Below, in pieces: positions 27,682 through 37,089 of a DNA stretch of 64,000 nt. Source of the stretch: Bacteroidota bacterium (lineage in GTDB: Bacteria; Bacteroidota; Ignavibacteria; UBA10030; UBA6906); NCBI GenBank assembly GCA_019637975.1, contig JAHBUR010000002.1, positions 145,266-209,265 of the forward strand. The letters run 5' to 3'. A program made the position numbers and the translations under genes. Below the pieces are notes generated by a model. That model had not been told where the DNA came from and did no database searches. It saw only the letters and a program-made list of their open reading frames with translations. Within the stretch, counting starts at the first letter, position 1; every line of letters begins with the position of its first letter.

Positions 27682-29826
27682 ATGCAGCTTCGATACAAAT
27701 TCTTGCTTGCCGTCCTTTCGCTGTCGCTGTTTGGCTTTCTCACCAACATCTCCGGGGATACCGGCGGCCCCATTCTCTTCAAAATTGCGGACGATTCAGA
27801 TCGGAACTACACAACGGTAGGCAACATCGGTCTCACGATAACCAATTTCGGCACCATCGGAACCCGCAACGCATACTGGAGCGAGGGCCAGCCGTCATGT
27901 GAATATCCCGTTGGGTCCCGCATCGAACATCTCTATCAAGGAGGACTCTGGGTCGGGGCGGAAATCAAGTCGCCAAATCCGGCACGCGACGGGCTCCGCG
28001 CAGTGAGTACCGGCTCATCAAATACCGTCTCCACCGTAACCGGAAGGGGATTCGAATTTGTTTCGATACCGGGAACATCAATCATTCAACGTTCATCTCT
28101 CTCTGAATCCCGCTACTTCGACACAAGCGCCATCAGCCACCAGGATTTCATCGGTTGGTACACTGATACGACGCCGCGAGACAGTTCCGAGCCAGACAGA
28201 CCCGTGCCTCTCGGCATTACTGTCCGTCAGGAATCGTACGCCTGGAATTTTCCGTTTGCCGACGCGTTCGTCGTTCTCAACTACACAATCTACAACACGG
28301 GTCTTGACACGCTCGATTCTGTGTATGTCGGATTGTGGGATAATGCTGTTGTCCGGAATACGAACAACGTCCGGCCGGGAACCGCAGGCTATTTTGAACG
28401 CGGGGCGAACGGCTATGCTGACACGCTTCGCATGAAGTATTCTTTTGATTTTGACGGCGTGCCAACTCCTCCGGCCGCAGGGAGTTACATTGGCATCAAG
28501 CTGTTGGGCATGACGCCGTTTCCGATAGGGGTGGATTCACTTGGGAATTTGGGCCCCAAAACATACTACAACGCCTGGCGTTTTTCGACGACGGCCGCGG
28601 GTGATCCGGCGTATTTCTCGCCGTTGCTTGATTTCGGAACGGTTGCAGGCGAGCGCAGCCGGTACGATCGAATGTCTGCTTCTCTTCCTCCCGACAGGAT
28701 AGCTCCTTTGCGTACCCGCGCCGACAACATGACGACTCTTCTTACGACCGGCCCGTTTCATTCGCTGTTGCCGGGTGATTCGTTGCAGGTGGTGTTCGGG
28801 GTGATTTGTGCCAGGAAATTCGGCCCCGATGCGGCAAATCTCGATACGCGTGAACAACGCCGAACTCTCTATACGAATGCGGGCTTCGCACAGCAGGCGT
28901 ACGACGGGGAAGATGTAAACGGGAACAATATTCTTGATCCGGGAGAGGATCTTAACGGGAATGGCATTCTCGATCATTTTATTCTCCCCCAACCTCCCCG
29001 ATCACCAAAGGTGAAGGCAGTTGTCGAGAGTCAGAAAGTGACAATCTATTGGGACAAATCGACGGCGGAGCTTTCGGTGAATCCGATTACGCGACGACAG
29101 GATTTCGAGGGATACAGAATTTACCGCTCGAATCCGGGGGCGGATTTCATCGATCCGACAAATGTTCTTTTGAATCTGACGCTCGTCGGAGAATTCGACA
29201 GACCCGACAACACCATCGGGTACAACACGGGCTTCAGCAGAATTCTTCTTCCCCAAGCGCAACGGTTTCCGGGAGATACCGTAGATTATTGGTATAGATT
29301 TCCACCAACAGGGGAGAGCATTCCTCATCTCAACGGGTGGCAGTACATTTACGGCGTTGCGTCGTACAGCCAGGGCGATTCGGCGTTGTCACTTCCGTCT
29401 CTTCAGAGCAGAACGGAGATTCGCCGTGTCATCCCCGGAACAGATACGGTGGATGTTGCGAATCTCAAAATCGGCGTCTATCCGAATCCCTATTATGCAA
29501 ATGCATATTGGGATGGCGGAACCGAACGATCACGGAAAATCTACTTCTACAATCTTCCTCCGCGATGTGAAATCAAAATCTACACGCTGGCGGGCGATGT
29601 TGTTGCAAACCTTCAGCATGAAGGGGCAACGTACGACGGCGGAACAATGGAGTGGTTTCAACGATTCGGCAGCACGCAAACACCGATTCAGTTTTCCGGA
29701 GGCGAGCATGCGTGGGATTTGATTACAAAATTCGATCAGGCTATTGCCTCGGGATTGTATCTCTTCACAGTTCGCAACAGCGACACGGGTGATGTGAAGA
29801 CGGGGAAATTCCTGGTGATAAAATAA
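27682..29826 (+). CDS. Large secreted surface protein with EF-hand-like calcium motif
   Basis: A 714-residue protein with signal peptide MQLRYKFLLAVLSLSLFGFLTNISG. The N-terminal half (TVGNIGLTITNFGTIG, HLYQGGLWVGAEI, VVLNYTIYNTGLDTLDSVYVGLWDN) is of a type I know only as uncharacterised proteins of Ignavibacteria-like genomes. Near residue 415, DVNGNNILDPGEDLNGNGILD reads as a pair of calcium-binding dockerin/EF-like loops. A fibronectin-like segment follows (KVTIYWDKSTAE, DFEGYRIYRS). The end (IGVYPNPYYAN, KIYTLAGDVVANL, SGLYLFTVRN, GKFLVIK) is a diverged T9SS-type sorting domain. It is the first gene of the operon. The ATG at 27682 overlaps an in-frame TTG at 27679. Confidence 0.75.
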   Translation: MQLRYKFLLAVLSLSLFGFLTNISGDTGGPILFKIADDSDRNYTTVGNIGLTITNFGTIGTRNAYWSEGQPSCEYPVGSRIEHLYQGGLWVGAEIKSPNPARDGLRAVSTGSSNTVSTVTGRGFEFVSIPGTSIIQRSSLSESRYFDTSAISHQDFIGWYTDTTPRDSSEPDRPVPLGITVRQESYAWNFPFADAFVVLNYTIYNTGLDTLDSVYVGLWDNAVVRNTNNVRPGTAGYFERGANGYADTLRMKYSFDFDGVPTPPAAGSYIGIKLLGMTPFPIGVDSLGNLGPKTYYNAWRFSTTAAGDPAYFSPLLDFGTVAGERSRYDRMSASLPPDRIAPLRTRADNMTTLLTTGPFHSLLPGDSLQVVFGVICARKFGPDAANLDTREQRRTLYTNAGFAQQAYDGEDVNGNNILDPGEDLNGNGILDHFILPQPPRSPKVKAVVESQKVTIYWDKSTAELSVNPITRRQDFEGYRIYRSNPGADFIDPTNVLLNLTLVGEFDRPDNTIGYNTGFSRILLPQAQRFPGDTVDYWYRFPPTGESIPHLNGWQYIYGVASYSQGDSALSLPSLQSRTEIRRVIPGTDTVDVANLKIGVYPNPYYANAYWDGGTERSRKIYFYNLPPRCEIKIYTLAGDVVANLQHEGATYDGGTMEWFQRFGSTQTPIQFSGGEHAWDLITKFDQAIASGLYLFTVRNSDTGDVKTGKFLVIK

Positions 29827-29879
29827 GAATGTGTAGTGAATTAACTTTTTCTTTCAGTAAAAATATAGGAGGGATGTTC

Positions 29880-32381
29880 ATGGGAGTATCTAAGAAATTT
29901 CTACCGATCCGGCTGTTGGCCGGATTGGTTCTGTTGTCGCTGATGGTGTTCCCGCATGCGAACGCCACGACACACACGATCACGTTTACTTGTTGCGAGT
30001 ACACACCATCGTTTCTGCAGGCATCGGTCGGCGATACGATCCGGTGGCTGGGTGAATTCGGCGACCATCCGCTCAGTTCAACCACGATTCCTTCCGGAGC
30101 GGCGCCGTTTTCCGCAAACTCGGGATCATCATTTTCCTATGTGATTCAGGTGGCCGGATTGTACAACTACCATTGTGACTTCCACCAGCCCAGTATGGCG
30201 GGATCGTTCAATGCAAATCCTTCAGCCCAATATCCGCTTGTGACGATACGCCAGATTCAGGAGGTTTCGCTTGATTCTCTTCGCCTTCTGGATACCCTGC
30301 AGCGAACGCAGACACTGCGTTGGACGTTGCAACGATCTCCGTACTATCAGGATACGGTGAGGGTGCGGGGCGTTTGCGTAGTCCCTGCGAAGGTAATCGG
30401 GTTCACGGCAAGCGGGTTTAATATGCTGATTGCCGATACGGCAAATCCCAATGAATGGGGGGGATTATTCGTTCGTCCGAATTTGAGTACAGGTTCGCCG
30501 GACACAACGCTTGCTATTCAGTGGGGTATATTGAATGTCGAGCCGGGTGATTATGTCGAGTTGACGGGCTACATTGATGAATTCCCGGCAGGCGATCCGG
30601 TGAGCGCGACGCAAATAGTACCGCTGTATAGTGAACCGCTCACGATTCTCGGTTCAGCTCCGGTTCCTCCGCATGCCAACAAACTCACATCGGATTTCTA
30701 TAAGGGAATCTTCCCGAGCGGAGGTCCCAACGGGATACAGTTCTCTACAGGTGAGCCGATGGAGTTCATGCGGGTTACGCTCCGGAATCTGCAGGTTGTC
30801 AGCACATTGAATGCAACCAACGGGACTTTCAATATGGTCGATCAGTCGGGCAATGCGATCTCCACAATGGATGCATCGAAGTGGTTTACTACCCGTGCCC
30901 ATCGAGATCCGACATCAACGTATGCATTGCCCCCGGCCGGCGCTGTAGTCGACTCGATCAAAGGGTACATCATGACGAACAGCGGGCAGGAAGCGCCCCG
31001 GGGATACCGCATTGCTCCTGTGTATCCGGGTGATATTGCGTACGGGGCGGTGGTTTTGCCCGTTCTTTCTACCCACCGGCGTAATCCGATTGTGGTTCCG
31101 CCCGATTCAACTCCTGTTGTTAGTCTCCGTGTTGCCCGCGGCAGTGTCGGAATTGCAAGCGTGCAGTTGCGCTACAGTCTCAACAATGACGCGTTCGTGA
31201 ATGTGCCCATGACATTCACTGCGTCCGATACAACATACAGGGCATCCATTCCGCAGCAAGTGGCCGACACATTCGTGAAGTACTACATTAATGTTATGGA
31301 CTCGGCGGGCAACAATGTGAAGTTGGCAAGTTCCGCCTTCGATGGAAGCCAGTCCGATACGGTCCGCGGTTTCTTCTTCTACAACGTGCTCAACAGACCG
31401 CTCACCATTCGCGACGTGCAGCAAACCCCGTTCCTCAATGGCAGAAGCGGATACATTGGAGCCCGCGTGACACTGCGCGGTGTGGTTACAGCCGATACGG
31501 CAAGTCTTGTGCTGCCTCCGACCAGATTCCGCGGAACGAACGTGTGGTACATGCAAACCGGCAACCAGCCGTGGTCGGGAATTTGGCTGCACAACGATTC
31601 GCTTTCTCTTGAACTGCAGGCCCTGAGAAACGGTGACAGTATCAGCGTCACCGGAACAGTTGCCGAGGATTTTGACGTCACACGGTTGCAGGCTTTGACA
31701 CCGCCGACGATTCATACGTCAGGTAATCCGGTTCCCGCTCCGATTGTGCTGACAACGAATACCTTTGGCGCAGGCGTTGGAAACGGAACGCCTTCGGCTG
31801 AACAGTGGGAGGGAATGCTGGTGCAGTTCAACAACGTGGTTCTGTCGGATACCATGCCGACATTCCAGGAGATTTATGAATTCGGTGTGAACGACGGTTC
31901 CGGACAGGTTATTCTGCGTCGGGACGGCAGGCATCACTTTACAACAACAAGTCTCGATCCGACACCCGGACTTGTACAGATTCCGCCCGGCTCGCAGATT
32001 TCGTTCCTGCGCGGCATCGTGTATTATTCCGGTAATGCGTACAAGGTTGTGCCTCGTGCCAACTCCGATTTCGGAACAATCACCGGAGTCTCGCTGACAT
32101 ATACACCGGCCATCCCGACGGAGTTCGGCCTGAAGCAGAATTATCCGAATCCCTTTAACCCTTCAACTACCATTGAGTTCAGTCTGCCCAAGAGCGAGTT
32201 TGTCACGGTAAAAGTGTACAACACGCTCGGACAAGAGGTGGAGACTCTGGTCAGCGGAGTACAGGAGGCGGGTACATATACGGCACGTTTCGACGCGTCG
32301 CGATTGACGTCGGGCGTGTACTTCTATCGGTTGCAAGCCGGCCAATTTTCACAAACGAAGAAAATGATCCTCGTAAAGTAA
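29880..32381 (+). CDS. T9SS-sorted surface protein with N-terminal cupredoxin domain
   Basis: An 833-residue secreted protein. Signal peptide MGVSKKFLPIRLLAGLVLLS to about residue 31. Residues about 33-120 form a plastocyanin-like domain with a complete type 1 copper ligand set: His in GDHPLS, then Cys, His and Met in YHCDFHQPSMAG. Two OB-fold-like or DUF5689-like segments follow (VRVRGVCVVPAKVIGF, VTLRGVVTADTASLVL, VSVTGTVAEDFDVTRL-like patterns), and SSVQLRYSL-type beta-sandwiches lie between. The end is a canonical type A T9SS sorting domain ([38 protein letters not shown], final LVK). The ATG at 29880 is chosen for its TAGGAGGG spacing. It could carry electrons or copper at the cell surface. 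Confidence 0.82.
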   Translation: MGVSKKFLPIRLLAGLVLLSLMVFPHANATTHTITFTCCEYTPSFLQASVGDTIRWLGEFGDHPLSSTTIPSGAAPFSANSGSSFSYVIQVAGLYNYHCDFHQPSMAGSFNANPSAQYPLVTIRQIQEVSLDSLRLLDTLQRTQTLRWTLQRSPYYQDTVRVRGVCVVPAKVIGFTASGFNMLIADTANPNEWGGLFVRPNLSTGSPDTTLAIQWGILNVEPGDYVELTGYIDEFPAGDPVSATQIVPLYSEPLTILGSAPVPPHANKLTSDFYKGIFPSGGPNGIQFSTGEPMEFMRVTLRNLQVVSTLNATNGTFNMVDQSGNAISTMDASKWFTTRAHRDPTSTYALPPAGAVVDSIKGYIMTNSGQEAPRGYRIAPVYPGDIAYGAVVLPVLSTHRRNPIVVPPDSTPVVSLRVARGSVGIASVQLRYSLNNDAFVNVPMTFTASDTTYRASIPQQVADTFVKYYINVMDSAGNNVKLASSAFDGSQSDTVRGFFFYNVLNRPLTIRDVQQTPFLNGRSGYIGARVTLRGVVTADTASLVLPPTRFRGTNVWYMQTGNQPWSGIWLHNDSLSLELQALRNGDSISVTGTVAEDFDVTRLQALTPPTIHTSGNPVPAPIVLTTNTFGAGVGNGTPSAEQWEGMLVQFNNVVLSDTMPTFQEIYEFGVNDGSGQVILRRDGRHHFTTTSLDPTPGLVQIPPGSQISFLRGIVYYSGNAYKVVPRANSDFGTITGVSLTYTPAIPTEFGLKQNYPNPFNPSTTIEFSLPKSEFVTVKVYNTLGQEVETLVSGVQEAGTYTARFDASRLTSGVYFYRLQAGQFSQTKKMILVK

Positions 32382-32389
32382 TGAGAACT

Positions 32390-32411
32390 GGGCGGGCCTT
32401 TGTGCCCGCCC
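32390..32411 (+). terminator. Intra-operon hairpin
   Basis: GGGCGGGC (32390-32397) pairs with GCCCGCCC (32404-32411); GTTTCC follows. It sits between the cupredoxin gene and the next lipoprotein gene and could cause partial termination, lowering expression of the downstream genes. Confidence 0.6.
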
Positions 32412-32419
32412 GTTTCCGT

Positions 32420-34216
32420 ATGAAATCACTTCACGTCATAGTGCTGGTGTCGCTTTCGCTTTCGTTGCTTCACTGCAACGAAAAGATGGATGACAGTCCC
32501 AAGGCAAACCAACTGCCGAGATCATTCCTCTGGTTATATCCCGACTCATCTGTAGGGATTGGTGTGAGCCGCCAGCATCTTCGTTGGTGGGGTGAAGATC
32601 CGGACGGTGTCGTCAGGGGATATTTGGTCGGATTTGTGCCCTTCAGGTTTTCCGGCATTCCGAATCCCGACACAATCCGCTACACGTGGACTTCGGAGAA
32701 TGACACCGTCATCCAGTTCCCCCTTGACACACTCTTCCGATACTATACGGTGTTTGTTCGAGCGGTCGATAACACGTTCCCCGGTTTGCCGGAAAAGAGC
32801 ATCGTTCGACTTACGCCAACGCCGTATATTGACCGGAACGAAAACGGTGTCTTCGATGGCGGGGACGAGGCTCTTCCGGGGATATCCGCAGCAATGGATC
32901 AGATCGGGACGTTTCTTGCTTTCCCGATTCGGAATACGCCGCCCACGATTGCATTTGCCCAGAATCCGAATGAGCCGGGAACTGCATTGCGCCTTCCCGA
33001 TTCAACCTATACCGCGGTCAGTATCGGCTTCAAAGGTATGGATGCAGACGGCGACAACACGTTGGCGAATTACCGCATAGCGTTGAATGACACGTCGAAT
33101 CCCGCGAACTGGCTTTCCTTGCGTTTGCGGGATACGCTGGTAACGCTGGTTGTGCCGCGTTCACGAAGTGATATTGCGCCGGAAATTCCGGGAACTGAAG
33201 TGACGGCTGATGTGTATTCAGGAAGATTTCTCGGCAGACAACTTATCGGCCAGTTGCCCGGATTACGTCTTGATGCCCCGAATGTTGTGTTTCTGCAAGC
33301 GTGGGATATTGCAGGAGAAGCAAGTCCGGTTATCCGCATTCCTTCTTCAACAGATTCGTGGCGGGTGAAACGGCCGCGAGGGAAAGTTCTGCTCGTTTCC
33401 GACTACACACGAAATGACAGCGGGCTCGCCCGTTCGACGTATGTCAATACGCTGCGCGCGGTTCCTGATCCGCAATTTGACCAAATCGACTTCCTGAACA
33501 TTGCCGCCGGAATTGATATTACGAGAAAACAGCGCGGTGAAGTCAGTCGCATGGTGCCGCCCTACGTGGATCCGGCTCTGGTAAACACATTCCTTCTGTA
33601 TGATTTTGTGTTCTTGTACACAGACGAGATTCCGTCACTTTCTGTCATTCAATCGGTTCCCTTCTATTACCTTCAAAACGGAGGGAAGATGCTTTTCTCC
33701 GCGATGTTCTCCGCGGATTTCACGCTGTTCAATCCGACAGCAATTCTGCGCGAGTTCGCTCCGATTGACAGCGTCTCGAGCGTATTTCTTGGAACGCCGC
33801 ATCCGTTCCCGTCGCCGGGCGACAACAGAATACGCGGGGCCTCGAAACTCTACCCGGACTCGAGCATAGCGACGAATATCTATCCCCGATTAGCGTTTAA
33901 TGGCACGCGTTCCACCACGCACCTCTTCTTCTGGCGTGATATGTATCGCCGGACTGATGCCCGTGTGATTTACTATCTTGAGCCCGATTCTCTCTCACCC
34001 ATTCGATACAACGCCGTTGACCCGAGAGGAGAAGGGGATACGTTCAGGCCCAAAGTTGCTGTCGTTGACGGACAGGGCCGCATTGCCTTTTTCGGTTTGC
34101 CGTTGCATTTGTTGAACAATACCAATGAAGGAAATCAGGGACTGACGCCGCTGTTCACAAAGCTCTTCACACAGCATTTCAGTCCGTATCATCGAGTCGA
34201 TAGAAGAAAATTCTGA
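32420..34216 (+). CDS. Lipoprotein with Ig-like and ThuA/GATase-like regions, operon member
   Basis: A 598-residue lipoprotein (MKSLHVIVLVSLSLSLLHC, lipobox Cys19). The first half has fibronectin/Ig-like strands (HLRWWGEDPDGVVRGYLVGF, DTIRYTWTSENDTVI) and a short RNENGVFDGGDEALP calcium-like loop. The second half (GKVLLVSDYTRNDSGLARSTYVN, DFVFLYTDEIPSLSVIQSVPFY, LQNGGKMLFSA) resembles a class I glutaminase-like fold lacking a recognisable catalytic triad. The ATG at 32420 gives the lipobox; an ATG at 32381 overlapping the previous stop would add 13 residues. Its end overlaps the TonB receptor start (TGATG). Function unknown; the role of binding a surface ligand for the receptor is inference. 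Confidence 0.7.
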   Translation: MKSLHVIVLVSLSLSLLHCNEKMDDSPKANQLPRSFLWLYPDSSVGIGVSRQHLRWWGEDPDGVVRGYLVGFVPFRFSGIPNPDTIRYTWTSENDTVIQFPLDTLFRYYTVFVRAVDNTFPGLPEKSIVRLTPTPYIDRNENGVFDGGDEALPGISAAMDQIGTFLAFPIRNTPPTIAFAQNPNEPGTALRLPDSTYTAVSIGFKGMDADGDNTLANYRIALNDTSNPANWLSLRLRDTLVTLVVPRSRSDIAPEIPGTEVTADVYSGRFLGRQLIGQLPGLRLDAPNVVFLQAWDIAGEASPVIRIPSSTDSWRVKRPRGKVLLVSDYTRNDSGLARSTYVNTLRAVPDPQFDQIDFLNIAAGIDITRKQRGEVSRMVPPYVDPALVNTFLLYDFVFLYTDEIPSLSVIQSVPFYYLQNGGKMLFSAMFSADFTLFNPTAILREFAPIDSVSSVFLGTPHPFPSPGDNRIRGASKLYPDSSIATNIYPRLAFNGTRSTTHLFFWRDMYRRTDARVIYYLEPDSLSPIRYNAVDPRGEGDTFRPKVAVVDGQGRIAFFGLPLHLLNNTNEGNQGLTPLFTKLFTQHFSPYHRVDRRKF

Positions 34217-37089
34217 TGCGATTCCGTTTCACATATCTTCTTGCGTTTCTCGTATTTCTGGTTACCGAGTATTCCCTTGCACAGACTGGCGGGAAAGGGA
34301 GAATTGAGGGGAGAGTCCTTGATGCGAAAGGAACTGAAGGCTTGCCGGGGGCAAACGTTGTTCTCAAGGGAACCTACCACGGCGGGTCATCGAACATCGA
34401 CGGGGTTGTCAAGATCGAAAACGTGAATCCCGGTTCGTACACGATTGAAGTGACACTGCTCGGGTATAAAGTCGTTCAGTTTACGAATATCAAAGTGGAG
34501 GCCGGCCAAACAGCCCGCTTCACGGCGCGGATGGAAGAGACAGTTCTCGCAATGGACAAGGAAGTGATCGTGATAGGAGAAAAGCCGCTGTTCGATATCG
34601 AGGAAACGGCGAGCCGGCGTTCAGTTGGGCAGCAGGATATCCAAGCTGCGGCACTGACGAAGGTGGAAAATATCGTCGCATTGCAGCCGGGCGTTGTGTT
34701 TTCCGACAACGAGATTCATATCCGTGGCGGGAGAACGCATGAAGCGGCGTTGTTGCTCGATGGTGTGTCGATACAAGATCCTCTGGCGGGAACAGGGTTC
34801 GGCCTGCAGGTCAGTCCCGGCTCAATTCAGGATGTTGAAGTGATTACCGGCGGCTACAATGCCGAGTACGGGCAGGCCACATCGGGGATCGTCAGTATCA
34901 CCACACGGGAGGGTTCCGAGAAGTACAGCGGTTCGGTTTCCTACAAACTCGATCACTTCGGGCTGAACAAGAACGCCCGCTCTAACTGGAATACCGACAA
35001 TTTCGACATGAGTTTGAGCGGACCGGAGCCTCTTACCACGTATCTTCTTCCGGCGTTGGGGATTGAGATTCCAGGATCGATGAGTTTCTTCGGGACGGTA
35101 TTTGCCAAACGCAGCGATGACTATACACGCTGGGTACAGATTGCTGACGGCCAGGGGAGGCCCGCTGGCTATGTGGTGCAGGCACCGAACGGCCTCTACT
35201 CATCCATCTTTCCTTCGGGAGGAGGGTCAAGTTTCTCGCCCCGGCGGAACAACGACTATTCGATGCTGGCAAAATTCACGTACAAGCCCACCGGAACCGT
35301 GAAGCTTTCCTACACATTCAATCAGTCAGTTGTCATCAATCAGAACACGCAAACGATACAGGCAACACTCGACCGCGTGGAGCCGAACCCCGGTTATCAA
35401 TATCTCTTTCAGTTTATACCCGATAGCGCAAACACGTTCACGCAACGGAACATACAGCACGCACTATCCTGGACGCATACACTGAGCAAGGAAATGTTCT
35501 ATGATGTTCGCATCAGCCGGTACACTGCCCACATTCGCGGCGATGCAAACGGCAAGGATTTCAGCCAGTATATCGAACCGCAGGATATTGTGACGTTTCC
35601 GATCCGCTACTACAATCAGAATACCGACACGGTCGGCGTGATTCCGGGTGACGGTTTCTATGATATAGGGGCGCCCAGTTCGTACCGCGACCAGTATGCA
35701 TCGGAAATCACGCTGAAGTTCGACTTGACGAACTATTTCAGCGAGCGCAACAAGTTCAAAACCGGCGTCGAGCTGCGGTTCCAGGAATTGCAAATGGTGG
35801 ATATCTTCAGGCCGTGGATCAAGCCGCAGGGATTCGACAACGACATCTACAACGTCAATCCCGCACTCGGCGCGTTATACGTTCAGGATAACATCACATT
35901 AAAAGGGATGATATTGAATGTCGGGTTGCGACTCGACTATTGGCTTCCGGGAAAGTATGTTGATGACATTGCGAGCGATACATCGAGTTCCCTAATTGTC
36001 TCGCCCGGATTGCGCAAGCAATATCTTGACAATACATTCAGTTTGTTCGGGAGAAGAGTGAAGGCGAGAATGAGTCCGCGTCTCGGTATCTCGCATCCCA
36101 TTTCGGACAATCAAACCCTGTTCTTTTCATACGGGCATTTCTCGAAATTCCCGCGTCCACAGTATGTCTACTCGAAACTCAACCGCACGAGCGTCCGGTC
36201 GAATACCGCCGCCGTCGGCAATCCCGATTTGAATCCCGAAACAACCGTTGCCTATGAACTCGGCGTCCGCAATCAACTTTCGGGGAATGACGTTCTCACT
36301 GTGACGGCGTATTATAAAGACATATTTGATTACATCACGGAGAAGACTGTTCGCAGAACATCCGGTCTCGGCGGCACGCAATTCTACTCGACAAACCTTA
36401 ACGCCGACTACGCACGTGTGAAGGGGATCGAGGCAGAATACAAGAAGCGTATCGGCAATTGGTTCAGAGGCTCGCTTTCAGGCTCGTATTCCATTGCTAC
36501 CGGCAAGAGTTCATCGCCGAACGAGAATTCCGTCCGCTTGCAGGAAGGGGAGCCGGAAAACATCAAGGAACGGTTCCTGATTTGGGACAGGCCGGTGCAA
36601 GTGTCGGCAAATTTCAACTTCACAGTTGCGAAAGATGAACCGCTGTTCGGTTTTGCTCCCGGCATTCTTGACGACTATAATCTTTTTGTACGCGTGTTCC
36701 TCCAATCCGGCAAGCGGTATACGCCCCAACGGCTTCTGGGCACAAACGCCATTACCGGACGGCCGGAATGGATTACCGATATTGAACGCATCAACGAGGG
36801 TCGCGGCGAAAACTGGTTTACGGTGGATATCAATTTTGAGAAGTATTTCGATCTCGGATTTGCGCGCCTGATCGCGGCAATCGAGGTTCAGAATCTTCTC
36901 AACAACAAAAACTCTCAAATCATCAATCCGGTAACGGGCCGTGCATACGAGTATGGAGACCCGACCCCGCTCAGTTGGAACGACCCGGTATATCCGCAGC
37001 TGACGGGCAACGTATCGCCATACCCGTATGACCCCGCACGATACAGGGAACCGCGGACAATGCGGCTCAGCCTTGCGTTGAGATTCTGA
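34216..37089 (+). CDS. TonB-dependent outer-membrane receptor with carboxypeptidase-regulatory-like N-domain
   Basis: A 957-residue outer-membrane transporter. After the signal peptide (to about residue 22) a CarboxypepD_reg-like domain spans about 27-105 (GRIEGRVLDAKGTEGLPGANVVLKG is its first strand pair). The plug domain (about 115-240) contains VVFSDNEIHIRGGRTHEAALLLDGV and VEVITGGYNAEYGQATSGIV. The rest is a 22-strand barrel ending in RTMRLSLALRF with a terminal Phe. It shares one base with the previous stop and the next start codon (TGATG on both sides), so the genes are translationally coupled. The substrate is unknown. No SusD partner is present, which argues against a classical Sus system. 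Confidence 0.92.
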   Translation: MRFRFTYLLAFLVFLVTEYSLAQTGGKGRIEGRVLDAKGTEGLPGANVVLKGTYHGGSSNIDGVVKIENVNPGSYTIEVTLLGYKVVQFTNIKVEAGQTARFTARMEETVLAMDKEVIVIGEKPLFDIEETASRRSVGQQDIQAAALTKVENIVALQPGVVFSDNEIHIRGGRTHEAALLLDGVSIQDPLAGTGFGLQVSPGSIQDVEVITGGYNAEYGQATSGIVSITTREGSEKYSGSVSYKLDHFGLNKNARSNWNTDNFDMSLSGPEPLTTYLLPALGIEIPGSMSFFGTVFAKRSDDYTRWVQIADGQGRPAGYVVQAPNGLYSSIFPSGGGSSFSPRRNNDYSMLAKFTYKPTGTVKLSYTFNQSVVINQNTQTIQATLDRVEPNPGYQYLFQFIPDSANTFTQRNIQHALSWTHTLSKEMFYDVRISRYTAHIRGDANGKDFSQYIEPQDIVTFPIRYYNQNTDTVGVIPGDGFYDIGAPSSYRDQYASEITLKFDLTNYFSERNKFKTGVELRFQELQMVDIFRPWIKPQGFDNDIYNVNPALGALYVQDNITLKGMILNVGLRLDYWLPGKYVDDIASDTSSSLIVSPGLRKQYLDNTFSLFGRRVKARMSPRLGISHPISDNQTLFFSYGHFSKFPRPQYVYSKLNRTSVRSNTAAVGNPDLNPETTVAYELGVRNQLSGNDVLTVTAYYKDIFDYITEKTVRRTSGLGGTQFYSTNLNADYARVKGIEAEYKKRIGNWFRGSLSGSYSIATGKSSSPNENSVRLQEGEPENIKERFLIWDRPVQVSANFNFTVAKDEPLFGFAPGILDDYNLFVRVFLQSGKRYTPQRLLGTNAITGRPEWITDIERINEGRGENWFTVDINFEKYFDLGFARLIAAIEVQNLLNNKNSQIINPVTGRAYEYGDPTPLSWNDPVYPQLTGNVSPYPYDPARYREPRTMRLSLALRF

